From Bryobacteraceae bacterium (GTDB taxonomy: Bacteria; Acidobacteriota; Terriglobia; Bryobacterales; Bryobacteraceae): DNA of 64,000 nt. The stretch covers positions 1 to 64,000 of the forward strand of contig JAIEPW010000005.1 of the NCBI GenBank assembly GCA_019748195.1, given 5' to 3'. The position numbers and the translations under genes are program-made. Of this stretch, positions 17,561 through 26,986 are shown in pieces. A model generated the notes under the pieces. The model was not told the DNA's origin. It searched no databases and saw only the letters and a program-made list of their open reading frames with translations. Positions within the stretch are counted from its first letter, which is position 1; each line of letters begins with the position of its first letter.

Positions 17561-19789
17561 TCAGGGCTGCTGTCCGGATACCGCCTCGCGGGGAGCGGAC
17601 TTGGGCTTCTTCAGGTGCTCCTCATACCAACTGACAATGCGGTTGTGATAGTCCACCACCTCTTCCACCGTGGAGGTTGGCATGCCGTGGCCGCCGTTCA
17701 CATAGTTTACCCAGGAAACGGTCTTGTTCAGCCGCCGCAGCGCGTAGTACATCTCCATCGCCTGCCGTGCCGGAACGTTGTGATCCTCCTCGCCGGTGAT
17801 CAACAGCAGCGGCGTCTTGATCCGGTCCGCGTTCATGATGGCGGAATGCGCGAGATACTTCTGCGGCTGCTGCCAAAGCGTGGCGCCGATGCGGTCCTGG
17901 CTTTTTTCAGGTGCGTGGATGTTACGAACCCCCAGCCGCGGCGAATCCGTGTAGAAACTGATCATGTTGACCTTGCCGGAGATGTTGATCGCCGCGGCGA
18001 AACGGTTGGTCTGGGTGATCAGCAGATTGGTGGCGTAGCCGCCGTAGCTGGTGCCCTGCACGCCCAGGCGCTCCGGATCGGCGACGCCCATGTCGATGAG
18101 CTTGTTGGCCGCCGCCGTAACCGCCTTCATCCATGCTTCGCCCGGGTATCCGGTCTCGAACTCCACCGAAGGCTGCACCACCACGTACCCATTGCTGTTC
18201 AGCACGCTGGTGGTGCCGTTGAACGGATCGTCGAAAAACTGCTCGTAGACGATGAACACCGCCGGGTACTTGCGTCCCGTTTGGAAATCGGGCGGGTAGT
18301 ACACCACCCCGGACTGCTTCTTGCCGTCGATGTCCAGATAGGAAATCAACTCCGTCTTGCCCAGGGCCTTGTCCTTCAGTTGCGGGTTCCACTCGCTCAG
18401 CCGATCCACTTTCGCGAAGTTTGCATCGGCGGCGTACAGATCCGCCGGGCGGTTTCCCTCCGCAGCGGCGAACACCCATCGGGAACCATCCTTGGACATG
18501 CGCCATTGGGACAGCATGCGGGTGTCGCGGAACAGCGGCTCCAGCTTCTTGCCGGAAACGCGATACGCATCCACCCCGCGCTCCCACTTCTGGCGGGAGG
18601 CGTAGCTCAGGTACAGCACGCCCGCGTCCAGACTCCAATCGAGCGGCTGGTAACGGGGCGCCGTTTTGTCGTCCTCGCCGCCCTTCGCGATCAGGTCCTT
18701 CGCGCCGGTGGCGACATCCACCATCCACAGACCTTCCTTGTTGGAGGCGACCAGGCGTTCGCCGCGCGGGCTCAGCCGTACCGCCGTGAACCGCTGCTTC
18801 GCCGCGTCCGCCTTCGCGGCTTCCTCATTGTCGGCGGGCTTGTCTTCCGGTTTCTTCGCCGGCCCCAGAATCTGCCTGGGATCGTCGCCGTCGATCGCGC
18901 CGGCAAAAACAGCGCCTTCCTTGCTGTACGCGAAATGCCTGCCATCGCGAGCCCAAACCAGGTTGATTCCCTTGGTCGACTTCAGCACCGTGCGCGGCGT
19001 CGCTCCGGCCACCTCCACGCGAGCCTCGCCGGCGCCCAGCGAATCGTAGTCGGTTTTCCCCAGAATGTCTTCGTTCACGATCAGGGCGCCGCCGTCCTCG
19101 GTAATGCGATAGGAAGCGCGCCGGCCCTCCGGCGCGAGTTCCTTCCACTCCCCGCCGGCGGGCGCGAAGCTCCAGACGCTGCGCTCCAGCGAGAGGCGGC
19201 GCAGGGCGATCCAGTTTAGAAACGGATCCTTGCTGCTATGAACGATGACGGGACCGCGCGCCTCCTGCTGGAACCTGGCCGCGGCTTTCGTGTGCCAGTC
19301 CGCGGAACGGAGGGCGAGCACCAGCTTGCCTCCGTCGCCGCTCCACTGCAAGTCCGCCGAGTCGTCCACCGCCTTGCCCGGCGGCGGTGTCAGCGCGGCG
19401 GCGGCGCCGCTTGCGCGATCCCACAGCATCGCCTCGAAACGGTCGCCGTTGCGGGCGAGCAGCGCAAGCTTCGATCCGTCCGGCGACCAGCTTGCTCCCC
19501 GAACTTCCTTGCGGCCGGCGAACACGCGCTTCTTCTCTCCGGTGCGGCTGTCGATCACCCACAGTTCCATGGCGGACGGCGCGATATAGGTGGGATCGCC
19601 GAAGCGGCGATTGTCGATCCCGATGCGGTCCCGCAGGCGCAGCGTGGTGACTGCCACCCACCGGCCGTCATCGCTCACGTCGGCGATGTTGCTGTTGACC
19701 ACGTCCAGCATGTCGTTCACCGTGAAGGGCGCCGGCGCGGACACCAGCAGGACGCTGAGCAGAAGCAGGGCAGGGAAGCGCATAGGCAC
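17561..19789 (-). CDS. Exported S9-family prolyl-oligopeptidase-like peptidase
   Basis: A 742-aa exported serine peptidase. Signal peptide about 1-19, then a TolB/WD-like beta-propeller gating domain (about 30-480) with repeated W-S-P-D-G-S-K-L type strands, and a C-terminal alpha/beta hydrolase domain. The triad is visible: S581 in GTSYGGY, D669 in LLITGEEDHNVP, H701 in VNGGHGMP. Family members cleave short peptides from the N-terminus (dipeptidyl or acylaminoacyl peptidases). The gene is single, between the two-component system and the TIGR03790 gene, both also leftward; no shared promoter can be shown. Confidence 0.93.
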   Translation of the reverse strand: MPMRFPALLLLSVLLVSAPAPFTVNDMLDVVNSNIADVSDDGRWVAVTTLRLRDRIGIDNRRFGDPTYIAPSAMELWVIDSRTGEKKRVFAGRKEVRGASWSPDGSKLALLARNGDRFEAMLWDRASGAAAALTPPPGKAVDDSADLQWSGDGGKLVLALRSADWHTKAAARFQQEARGPVIVHSSKDPFLNWIALRRLSLERSVWSFAPAGGEWKELAPEGRRASYRITEDGGALIVNEDILGKTDYDSLGAGEARVEVAGATPRTVLKSTKGINLVWARDGRHFAYSKEGAVFAGAIDGDDPRQILGPAKKPEDKPADNEEAAKADAAKQRFTAVRLSPRGERLVASNKEGLWMVDVATGAKDLIAKGGEDDKTAPRYQPLDWSLDAGVLYLSYASRQKWERGVDAYRVSGKKLEPLFRDTRMLSQWRMSKDGSRWVFAAAEGNRPADLYAADANFAKVDRLSEWNPQLKDKALGKTELISYLDIDGKKQSGVVYYPPDFQTGRKYPAVFIVYEQFFDDPFNGTTSVLNSNGYVVVQPSVEFETGYPGEAWMKAVTAAANKLIDMGVADPERLGVQGTSYGGYATNLLITQTNRFAAAINISGKVNMISFYTDSPRLGVRNIHAPEKSQDRIGATLWQQPQKYLAHSAIMNADRIKTPLLLITGEEDHNVPARQAMEMYYALRRLNKTVSWVNYVNGGHGMPTSTVEEVVDYHNRIVSWYEEHLKKPKSAPREAVSGQQP

Positions 19790-19809
19790 TTATTCTATGC
19801 CGTTCGGCG

Positions 19810-20913
19810 CTACTTCGCTCCTTGCGGGGGTCCGATGGCGCACAGGGGATCGCCGATCACGATGTTCATCCAGCTCAACACCGGAATCGACAACCAGTAG
19901 CTCTCTGCCAGGTTGCGCCCGAGGTAGTAGGCGGGCAGCAGCAGCTCGGGGCGCGGAGTGGTGCTCAGGAACGGTTCCGCGACGTGACCCGAGGCGCCGC
20001 TTGCGCCTTCCTCCAGGTAATCGCCGGCCAGGCTTTGCGGCGAGGCGGCAAACCAGGTTTTCTGATCGGTCCAGTTTCCCAAGGTCCAGGTGGCGGGAGG
20101 ACGGTGCAGGGTTCGCCCGTTGCTCGAAACGAAATCGCTGGCGATCGCCCCGGGGAGCCACTCGAAGTTCAACATGCGCTGCTTGCGGTTCAGATCGTTC
20201 GATCCCCAGGAGGCGTAACCGATCACCTGCCGGGCGCCGGTGATCACCCGCGGCGAGGAATCGAACAGCACGCGATCCCTGGGAAGCAGAATCGCGGCAT
20301 TGCGCAGCCAGTCATTCCCGGTCTGGTCGTCATCGGACCGCAGGTCGATCACGAACTGCCCGCGGTTCGCGGCGGCCAGACAGCGGTCCACCAGTTTCAT
20401 CGAGGTCGCCTTGTCGTAGGAATCCAGCCGCGTCACCAGGTACATCGGAAATCGCGGATGGGAGAACGGCGCGTCCTTTTGCCGGAAGAACGGATTGGCG
20501 ATCCAGCCGTTGGTCTGGTGGGCCTTGCCCTGAATCTTGGAGTACAACAGGGTCAATTCGCTGTCGATCGACGCCAGATCGCCGCCCTGGCCGCCCTTGC
20601 CGATCACCCGCAGCGGCAGGCCGACGGTTACCAGGTAGAGAACGCTGTCCACCAGGCCGTTGCGCTTGAGGCATTCCATCACCGGGGCTTCGATTTTCGA
20701 TTCCAGGTGCGGCCGCGGCAGGTCGTCGTCGATCTGCACTTCCACCGGACAGACGTTCTTCGCGGGGATGGCTCGCTTGGCTGTGTAGTAGCGGGCGATC
20801 TCCACCGCCGCTGGAGACGCGCGGTTCACGATCACCAGCACCTGCGCCGGTCCCGGAGCGCCGGCGCACAGGGCGGCCGCCAAAGCCGCGGCGAGACTCA
20901 GCCGTGCGATCAC
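19810..20913 (-). CDS. TIGR03790-family exported protein
   Basis: A 367-aa exported protein of unknown function matching what I know as the TIGR03790 family. After a signal peptide come VLVIVNRASPAAVEIARYY, then KRAIPAKNVCPVEV, and L-V-T-V-G-L-P-L-R-V, which are the recognisable early motifs of this family, found mainly in Acidobacteriota, Planctomycetota and relatives. No catalytic motif is recognised. The GTG start lies one base after the stop of the cytochrome c gene, so the two are probably one transcription unit. Confidence 0.75.
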   Translation of the reverse strand: MIARLSLAAALAAALCAGAPGPAQVLVIVNRASPAAVEIARYYTAKRAIPAKNVCPVEVQIDDDLPRPHLESKIEAPVMECLKRNGLVDSVLYLVTVGLPLRVIGKGGQGGDLASIDSELTLLYSKIQGKAHQTNGWIANPFFRQKDAPFSHPRFPMYLVTRLDSYDKATSMKLVDRCLAAANRGQFVIDLRSDDDQTGNDWLRNAAILLPRDRVLFDSSPRVITGARQVIGYASWGSNDLNRKQRMLNFEWLPGAIASDFVSSNGRTLHRPPATWTLGNWTDQKTWFAASPQSLAGDYLEEGASGASGHVAEPFLSTTPRPELLLPAYYLGRNLAESYWLSIPVLSWMNIVIGDPLCAIGPPQGAK

Positions 20914-20914
20914 A

Positions 20915-21316
20915 TTACTTCAACGACTTCAGATAGTCGACGATCGCTTCCGCGTCCTTCTGCGTCAGCGTGTACGCGGGCATCGGCGGGTCGGCGGGCT
21001 TGCCCTTGGGCGTCAGGCCGGTGGTCAGGTACTTCACCATGGCGCCTTCGCCCCACTTCTTCCACAGGCTGCTGGTCGGAGTCAGATCCGGCGAAGTCTT
21101 ATGCCAGCCGGGGACCGGTTGCAGCGGAGCGAAGTCGAGCACCGCGCCCTTCAGCCACTTGGTCTTGTCCAACTGGCCCTTCTCATCCCTGGGCGTATGG
21201 CAGTCGCCGCACTTGGCGACTTCGTCAACCAGATACTTGCCCCACTCCACGCTCTTGGGGTCGGCCGCCTCGGCGGACAGGCAGAAGGCGAGAAACGCCA
21301 CGGAAAACGAACGCAT
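20915..21316 (-). CDS. Small exported cytochrome c
   Basis: A 133-aa periplasmic mono-haem cytochrome c. A short signal peptide (1-17) precedes the haem-binding C36-G-D-C39-H40 site; a probable axial Met is M112 in DPPMPAYTLTQ, and DAEAIVDYLKSL is the typical C-terminal helix of class I cytochromes. It likely passes electrons to a periplasmic or membrane partner not in the window. It is the first gene of a two-gene unit with the TIGR03790 gene. Confidence 0.92.
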   Translation of the reverse strand: MRSFSVAFLAFCLSAEAADPKSVEWGKYLVDEVAKCGDCHTPRDEKGQLDKTKWLKGAVLDFAPLQPVPGWHKTSPDLTPTSSLWKKWGEGAMVKYLTTGLTPKGKPADPPMPAYTLTQKDAEAIVDYLKSLK

Positions 21317-21336
21317 CAGACCATGTTACCCCGACT

Positions 21337-22512
21337 TCAGATCACGTCCGCGAAGCTTCTGCGCAACTTGATGAACCAGGCATAGCCGGCCCACATCATG
21401 GCCGCGGAAACCAGCGTCAGCCAGCCCAGGGCCCCCAGATCCGGTGCAGCGCCCTCCAGCAGGACCGCGCGGTAGCCGCGCACCAGCGTCAAGATCGGGT
21501 TGTACTGGAGGACGGAATGGACCGGCGCGGGCAGCGCGGATTCGGGATAGCAGATGGGCGTGATGAAGAACCACAGCGTCAGCACGAAGCCGATCACCTG
21601 CCCCAGATCCCGCAGGAACACGCCGGTGGCGCTCAGCAGCCACGCCAGCCCCACCGTGAACATCACTTGCGGAATCAGCAGCACCGGCAGCCACAGCGCG
21701 GACCAGTGCAATCCGCGCAGCGCGGCGAGGGCCATCACCAGAATCCCGCCCGCGAATAACTCAGTGATCAGACCCGCTGCCACCAGCACCACGGGCAGAA
21801 CTTCCACCGGGAATACCAGCTTCTTGACGAAATTGCGATGCTCCAGGATCACCGACGGCGATCGCCCGGCGGCCTCGGAGAACGCCAGCCAGGGCATCAT
21901 CCCGGTAAGGAAATAAAGGGCGAATCCGGTGCGGGAGGGATCGCCGCCGAAACGCGCCTGCAGCACCACCCCGAAAACGAAGAAATACGTGGCCATCAGC
22001 AGCAGCGGATTCAGCACGGTCCACAGGACACCGCCGGCGGAACCCCGGTAGCGGGCCAGCACATCCCGGCGAACAATGCTCGAAATCAGAGGCCAGTGTG
22101 CGCGCAGTGTGCGGAACGGGCCGGCCAGCAGGCCCGGTAGTTCGGTGCGCCAGCGTTCCAGGCGAAGCGCGCGAAGTGTGGTGACGCGAGGCGGCGAAAG
22201 CCGCACGGCGCCGGCTGACGCATCGGCGTCAACGATGATGAATTCGCGCCCGCGGGCATATTCCCAGCCGCGCTCCTCGTCCACCGGCGAAATGTAGATG
22301 CGATACGGCCCGTCCTGCTCCGGCACCGTGATCTCCAGTTCCGCCGCGCCCCCATTCAGCGGGATCCACTCGCCCTCGCTGAGGAACAGTGATTCCTTCG
22401 GATCGTAGAGCTGCCACCCCACCAGGCCGGACGCTCCCGGAAGTCGAACGCTCAGGTGAATGGCGCGGCCGCGTAGCGTCGCTTCCACTTTGCTCGATGC
22501 GGCCATCGCCAT
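21337..22512 (-). CDS. ABC-2 type permease with N-terminal soluble domain (polysaccharide export type)
   Basis: A 391-aa protein. The C-terminal 250 residues are a TagG/Wzm-type ABC-2 permease: amphipathic IVRRDVLARYRGSAGGVLW leader, six membrane segments, the EHRNFVKKLVFPVEVLP loop and FFITPICYPESALP. The first about 115 residues form a beta-rich soluble domain that is not part of usual Wzm/TagG permeases. The ATG at 22512 shares a base with the TAA of the upstream gene (TAATG), which sets the start. No ATP-binding partner is encoded in the window, so the ATPase must be elsewhere. Last gene of the glycan operon. Confidence 0.85.
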   Translation of the reverse strand: MAMAASSKVEATLRGRAIHLSVRLPGASGLVGWQLYDPKESLFLSEGEWIPLNGGAAELEITVPEQDGPYRIYISPVDEERGWEYARGREFIIVDADASAGAVRLSPPRVTTLRALRLERWRTELPGLLAGPFRTLRAHWPLISSIVRRDVLARYRGSAGGVLWTVLNPLLLMATYFFVFGVVLQARFGGDPSRTGFALYFLTGMMPWLAFSEAAGRSPSVILEHRNFVKKLVFPVEVLPVVLVAAGLITELFAGGILVMALAALRGLHWSALWLPVLLIPQVMFTVGLAWLLSATGVFLRDLGQVIGFVLTLWFFITPICYPESALPAPVHSVLQYNPILTLVRGYRAVLLEGAAPDLGALGWLTLVSAAMMWAGYAWFIKLRRSFADVI

Positions 22513-24491
22513 TAACTGTACAGCCACCCGGGGTAGCGCTCGCGAACCGGTCCGCTTTTGCGCCCCAGGATGTAAATGCCGTCGCCGCGATGCTCGGTGG
22601 TCAGCATGTACCGCTGCAGCAGGTGTTCCACCCAGGCGAGTTCCGGGCAGGGCGCTTCCTGAAACGGGCCCGTTTCCAGCTTCACTACTTCGAAACCCGA
22701 GCTCTCGAACAGCGCCTGCATTTCGCGCGGCGTGTATTCGCGATTGTGCCGGGCGTCCGTTTCGCCGTCCGCGCGCGGGCGTAGATACGCCGGGAACAGC
22801 ATCGGATGAAACCCCTGCAGGATGCCGGACAGCGCCCGCAGGGAGGTGATGTTCGGCGTGGTCAGCACCAGGTGCCCTCCCGGGCGCAGAATGCGATTCA
22901 CTTCCGACATCAGGTGTACCGGATCGGCGAATAAGTGCTCGATCAGCTCCCCGCAGACCACGGTGGCGAAGTGCGCGTCCGGGTAGGGATAGCGGTCCCT
23001 CTCGGCGTCAAAAAGATCCACGACGCACTCGAACGCCTCGCCCGATTCGGCCGTCACCGCCTTGCGGTGACTCTCGCCCAGCGTTCCGTAGTAGCAGCCC
23101 CGTACCTCACCGTAACCGAGCCGAGTATGCAGCGCCGGTGTGATTTGCAGGTACGCGCCCATCTCCAGGATGCGCTCCTCCGGCGTTCCGGGCGGGACCA
23201 GGGACAACGTTTTCTCCAGCCGCGTCAGATGCTGCCGTGCGTACTGCTTCCCGCCGGCGTCGCGAACCCAGCCCAGGATGTACTCCGGCTCCACCTTCGG
23301 AGGCTCGGCGGGCGCCGGCGGCGCCGGTTCCGGTTCCGGCGGCGGTTCGATCACGGCGCTCTCCGCCCCGCGGCCCTCCCGCACCGATTGCAGGAACGCG
23401 ATGTACCGCTCCGCCGCGATCTTCCAGCTACACTCGCTCTTCACCCACGCCCGAGCCCGCTCCCCCAGCGACCGCGCCACAGGGGGGTTCGCCGCCAGCA
23501 AGCTCAGATACTCAAACAGGGTGTCTTCCTCGGTCGCGTCCACCGGCGCTTTCAGGCACACCGTGTCCGGATACTCGGCGAAGCTCCCGATGTTGCTGAC
23601 CACCACGGCGCGGCCCATTCCCAGCGCGCGCAGCAGCGTGCCCGAGCTCTCGCCCACGGTGGGATAGCGCAGGTTCAGCACGATGTCGCAGGCGGCGATG
23701 TAGCCGTCGAAGTCTTCCGGGCTGGCGAAGCCGATCGCGCGCACGTGGGATGAGAGCTCGAGCGCCTTCACCATCGATTCGAGCGGCAACTCCGGGTGAA
23801 CCTCTCCGCACAACAGCATCCTGGCGCGAGGCTCCACGCGCAGCAGGCGGCGAAACGCGCGCAGCGATTCGGCGATCCGTTTGTACGGCTTCAGAAAGCC
23901 GAAGATGCCGATCAAGGGATCCGATTCCGCCACGCCGAGTTTTTCGCGATAGGCATGGCGGTCCGGCGACACCAGCCATGCTCCGTGCCAGATCCGCCCA
24001 ACCGGACCCTGGAATCCAGCCTGGCGAACGTCCTTCGCCACGCGGTTCGAATGCACGATGACCCCGCGCGACCGTTCCAATACGCGGCGCAACATCGCGA
24101 CGCCGTCGTAGTCGGGACCGCGCTCCAGGGTCCGAACGTAGCGTCGCGCGTATTCCAATGCTTCCGGTCCGCCGTCGTGCTCCACTTCGCGCAGATACGC
24201 GTCCCAGTCGCCGCGCCGGATGTACAGGTCTGCGATGAGATGGTGCAGGTTCGCTTCGTGCAGCACCACGATGCCGGGGTGTTCCAGGGCCATCTCATAA
24301 GCGAAGACGTGAAACGGATTGTTGCCCAACTGGTAGAGAATCGCGTCGAACGCGGAGGCGTCGAAGCTCGCCGGCTTGTGGTCGAACACGGTGACCTCCG
24401 CCAGCGGCTTCAATTCGCCCAGCAGCGCGGCGGAGTAATCCGCGATGCCGCTGCGCGCCGGCGGCATGGGCGAAAAGAACGCAATCCGCAT
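22512..24491 (-). CDS. Fused GT4 glycosyltransferase and SAM methyltransferase
   Basis: A 659-aa cytosolic two-domain protein. Residues 1 to about 400 are a GT-B glycosyltransferase of family 4 (RIAFFSPMPPARSGIADYS start, LIGIFGFLKPYKR, and the acidic PTVGESSGT donor-site loop). After a Pro/Glu-rich linker (about 425-445) the rest is a class I SAM-dependent methyltransferase with a degenerate motif I (ERILEMGAY), ELIEHLFADPVHLM and ILRPGGHLVLTTPN. I chose ATG 24491 because upstream in-frame sequence is low-complexity and overlaps the previous gene; this start lies 2 bases after its stop. A role in building or capping a surface polysaccharide is inferred from the ABC-2 permease that follows. 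Confidence 0.87.
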   Translation of the reverse strand: MRIAFFSPMPPARSGIADYSAALLGELKPLAEVTVFDHKPASFDASAFDAILYQLGNNPFHVFAYEMALEHPGIVVLHEANLHHLIADLYIRRGDWDAYLREVEHDGGPEALEYARRYVRTLERGPDYDGVAMLRRVLERSRGVIVHSNRVAKDVRQAGFQGPVGRIWHGAWLVSPDRHAYREKLGVAESDPLIGIFGFLKPYKRIAESLRAFRRLLRVEPRARMLLCGEVHPELPLESMVKALELSSHVRAIGFASPEDFDGYIAACDIVLNLRYPTVGESSGTLLRALGMGRAVVVSNIGSFAEYPDTVCLKAPVDATEEDTLFEYLSLLAANPPVARSLGERARAWVKSECSWKIAAERYIAFLQSVREGRGAESAVIEPPPEPEPAPPAPAEPPKVEPEYILGWVRDAGGKQYARQHLTRLEKTLSLVPPGTPEERILEMGAYLQITPALHTRLGYGEVRGCYYGTLGESHRKAVTAESGEAFECVVDLFDAERDRYPYPDAHFATVVCGELIEHLFADPVHLMSEVNRILRPGGHLVLTTPNITSLRALSGILQGFHPMLFPAYLRPRADGETDARHNREYTPREMQALFESSGFEVVKLETGPFQEAPCPELAWVEHLLQRYMLTTEHRGDGIYILGRKSGPVRERYPGWLYS

Positions 24492-24493
24492 TG

Positions 24494-25174
24494 CTAGCGG
24501 ACCAGCTCCATCGTGAATACGCCGAGCTCCAGCGGCAGCCGCACCAGCACCGGAGTTCGCGCGGCGTCGCGGGAGAAGAAAATCTCGAAGTTCACATCCG
24601 TGGCCGGCCCCTTCACTGACGCCGCCATGCGATCGGCCTCCACCGGCTCGCCGTTCGCGGTGACCCTCTGCGCGCCCGTGTAGTTCAAACGGACATCGTA
24701 TTTCGCGCCGAACACGAGCGTCTGTCCGGGAGCCACCCGGCCCTGCGCCAGCTCGCGGCGCACAAAATGAACGAACGCCAGCAGGTCCCTCGCGCAAGCC
24801 GGCGTCGCGAATTCGCTCTTGCCGCCGCCGCTCACCAGCGTCTCGCGCGTTGCCGACATCCTCGACTGGTCGATCTCCGTCTTCTCGCGCGCCGACCGCC
24901 GGCCGTGGGCGTATTCCTTCTCCAGCAAGGCGGTGCACAGGTCCGATGTCGCCGTTGAAGTGAAACGGTCCGCGATCTTGAAACCGGGGATCGCCGCGTC
25001 AATGGTGAACTCGAAGCTCCAACCCCCTTCGGCATTCGGGGTGCTCCGAAGCTGGCTTTCGCCCAGGCTCAGCCCGCTCGGCCAGTTGATGGTGTAGCGG
25101 AGAATTTCGCCCGGCGTCTTCTGCGCGAACACCGGCGCCGCGGCCAGCACCAGCAGCGGAAGGAATCGGTTCAT
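24494..25174 (-). CDS. DUF3108 exported protein
   Basis: A 226-aa exported protein with a signal peptide ending near PVFAQ and the beta-rich layout of DUF3108 proteins: GEILRYTINWPSGLSLGESQL at the start, FTSTATSDL in the middle and a final strand pair. Function of the family is unknown; a periplasmic lipid- or glycan-binding barrel is a common guess. The ATG overlaps the upstream GT4 stop by 4 bases (ATGA), and the next gene starts 2 bases downstream, so it is a true operon member. Confidence 0.8.
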   Translation of the reverse strand: MNRFLPLLVLAAAPVFAQKTPGEILRYTINWPSGLSLGESQLRSTPNAEGGWSFEFTIDAAIPGFKIADRFTSTATSDLCTALLEKEYAHGRRSAREKTEIDQSRMSATRETLVSGGGKSEFATPACARDLLAFVHFVRRELAQGRVAPGQTLVFGAKYDVRLNYTGAQRVTANGEPVEADRMAASVKGPATDVNFEIFFSRDAARTPVLVRLPLELGVFTMELVR

Positions 25175-26310
25175 GCTCTTGCCTTGGCCATGTGCTCCTG
25201 GCGCGACATCCCGGCGACGCCATAGTATGCGTCCAGGGTGCGCTGCGCGGCTTTCTGCCAGCTAAACAGCGCCGCGCGCGCGGTTCCCAGGCGCTCCATG
25301 CGGCTCCGCAGCTCGGTGTCCAGAACCAGGTCGCACAGCGCGCGAGTCATTTCGCTGGTCGATTCCGGGTCGAACAGAATAGCCGCCGCGTTGGCCACCT
25401 CCGGCATCGCGGAGCTGTTGGAGCACGCCACCGCGCGCCCGCAGGCCATCGCTTCCAAAATCGGCAGCCCGAAGCCTTCGTAGAAGGATGGAAAGACGAA
25501 CACCTCGCAGGCGTTGTACAACTGCAGCAATTCCGGATCTTCCACGAAGCCGGTGATGTGCACGCGCTCCGCCACCGGCGACTTCTCAATGGTGGCGCGA
25601 ACTTCCGGCGAAAACCACGTCTCCTTGCCCACCATCACCAGCCGGTGCGGCAGATGCGGATGCAGGCGCAGCATCGCCTCAAATGCGCGCAGCAGCCCGA
25701 TGTGATTCTTGCGCGGCTGCAGGTCCCCCACCGTCATCAGAAACGGCGTCCGGATGCCGAATCGCCGGGCGACAAACGACCCCGCGTGTTCGCGCGAGAC
25801 GGGCCGGAACGTATCCGCCACGGCGTTGGGGATCACCAGAACCTTGTCCTCGGGAACGGCGTAGGCGCGGAGAATCGCCGTTCTCGAGAACTCGCTCGGC
25901 GTGATCACGCAGGCAGCTTTTCTTACGGTCGGCTCCACTGTGTAGCGAAGCTGTGTCGCGCGAAAACGGGTGAAGAACTCGGGGTGTTCCAAGTAACTGA
26001 CGTCATGCACGCTCACCACCACCGGAACCGGACAGAAAACCGGGGCGGTGTACTGAACGTGCAACAGGTCCGGGCCATGCTTTCGCAGCAGCCGGGGGAT
26101 GTCAAAACCCAGCCGGCGGAACGGATTGGTCGAGACCCATGCTGTGGAAAAGCGCTCCGGAACCTCCGCCTCGGCCCCCGGCTTGGACAGGAACGCCAGG
26201 AACTCGTTCCGTTGGTCTAATGCCGCGAACTCCCGCAATAAGTTGCGGATATAGACTTCGTTGCCAGTCAGGTGGCACCCGATGGCGTGAGCGTCCACAG
26301 AAAAACGCAT
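25171..26310 (-). CDS. Glycosyltransferase family 4
   Basis: A 379-aa GT-B enzyme. The N-terminal domain starts RFSVDAHAIGCHLTGNEVYI; VVVSVHDVSYLEHPEFF and ITPSEFSRTAILRAY are typical GT4 motifs, followed by LMTVGDLQPRKNHIGLL (start of the donor domain) and VFPSFYEGFGLPILEAMACG, the E-x7-E donor-binding region. It probably adds a sugar to a polyprenyl-linked surface glycan with the fused GT4 downstream. ATG 26310 is preferred; a GTG two codons upstream (26316) is possible. First gene of the four-gene leftward glycan operon. Confidence 0.92.
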   Translation of the reverse strand: MRFSVDAHAIGCHLTGNEVYIRNLLREFAALDQRNEFLAFLSKPGAEAEVPERFSTAWVSTNPFRRLGFDIPRLLRKHGPDLLHVQYTAPVFCPVPVVVSVHDVSYLEHPEFFTRFRATQLRYTVEPTVRKAACVITPSEFSRTAILRAYAVPEDKVLVIPNAVADTFRPVSREHAGSFVARRFGIRTPFLMTVGDLQPRKNHIGLLRAFEAMLRLHPHLPHRLVMVGKETWFSPEVRATIEKSPVAERVHITGFVEDPELLQLYNACEVFVFPSFYEGFGLPILEAMACGRAVACSNSSAMPEVANAAAILFDPESTSEMTRALCDLVLDTELRSRMERLGTARAALFSWQKAAQRTLDAYYGVAGMSRQEHMAKARA

Positions 26311-26386
26311 GCGCACTACTAGTATAGAGAATAGGAGCCGTAGGCTGCGCGGTCTAGTACGAGTCGTCGGGTACGGGTATCAGACG

Positions 26387-26986
26387 TTACGCTTTGCGTA
26401 GGACAAAGGTGAAGTCCGCCGTCCGGCCTTTCTTCGTTTCTTTCACGTCCAGGATCAGGCTTTTCTTCACCATCCCGTCCTTGTTGAGGTACGGATCGCC
26501 TTCAAAGTACAACGCCGTGGTCAGCAAGGGGTTTGTGGCTCCGCTCACCTTAACGTGAAAGTGTGCGGCTCGGACGATATTTCCCGCTTTGTACCACTTG
26601 GGTTGAATGGTCTTCAGGGTGTACCCCCCGGAACCATCGGTACGAAAGCGGCCGCGCAACTTCCAGCCCTGGTTGTCGTATTCACCGCTGGAATCGGCAT
26701 GCCACAGGTCGATGAGCGCGTTCGCCACCGGCTTGCCCGTGACATCGAGAACCCGGCCTTGGAGCAGAAAGGGTGTGCCGGCGATGCCGCTTTCCAGGAA
26801 AACGTTGCGTTCCGGAGCCCCCGGCTTGTAGAACGGGCCGTCACCTTCGTGCTCCGTTTCCGGCTCATCCGGCGTCGCTTCCAATTCTCCCGGCGCCACC
26901 AGTGCGGTTACGGCGATCGCGCCCAGCGCCGAACGCCGCGTTATCTTGTTGAGTTCCGCCATGCCGGCCAGTTTCACCAGGTTCAT
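26387..26986 (-). CDS. Intradiol ring-cleavage dioxygenase-like exported protein
   Basis: A 199-aa protein resembling the beta-sandwich core of intradiol catechol dioxygenases: GDGPFYKPGAPERN, GRVLDVTGKPVANALIDLWHAD, SGEYDNQG, GGYTLKTIQPKWY and the metal-site AAHFHVKV. Two Tyr (in GEYDN and PKWYK) and two His (HFH) could form the non-haem Fe(III) site. Near the N-terminus TRRSALGAIAVTALVAPG resembles a Tat signal, so it is likely exported folded. ATG 26986 has GGAGAGG about 13 bases upstream; ATG 26962 is an alternative. Such exported, stand-alone members have no settled substrate. Single gene, divergent from the TonB receptor. Confidence 0.82.
   Translation of the reverse strand: MNLVKLAGMAELNKITRRSALGAIAVTALVAPGELEATPDEPETEHEGDGPFYKPGAPERNVFLESGIAGTPFLLQGRVLDVTGKPVANALIDLWHADSSGEYDNQGWKLRGRFRTDGSGGYTLKTIQPKWYKAGNIVRAAHFHVKVSGATNPLLTTALYFEGDPYLNKDGMVKKSLILDVKETKKGRTADFTFVLRKA

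Noticed and set aside
24492-24938. 149-residue N-terminal extension of the GT4-methyltransferase protein
   Set aside because: The extension overlaps the DUF3108 gene and is low-complexity; GT4 proteins start at the RIAFFSP segment.
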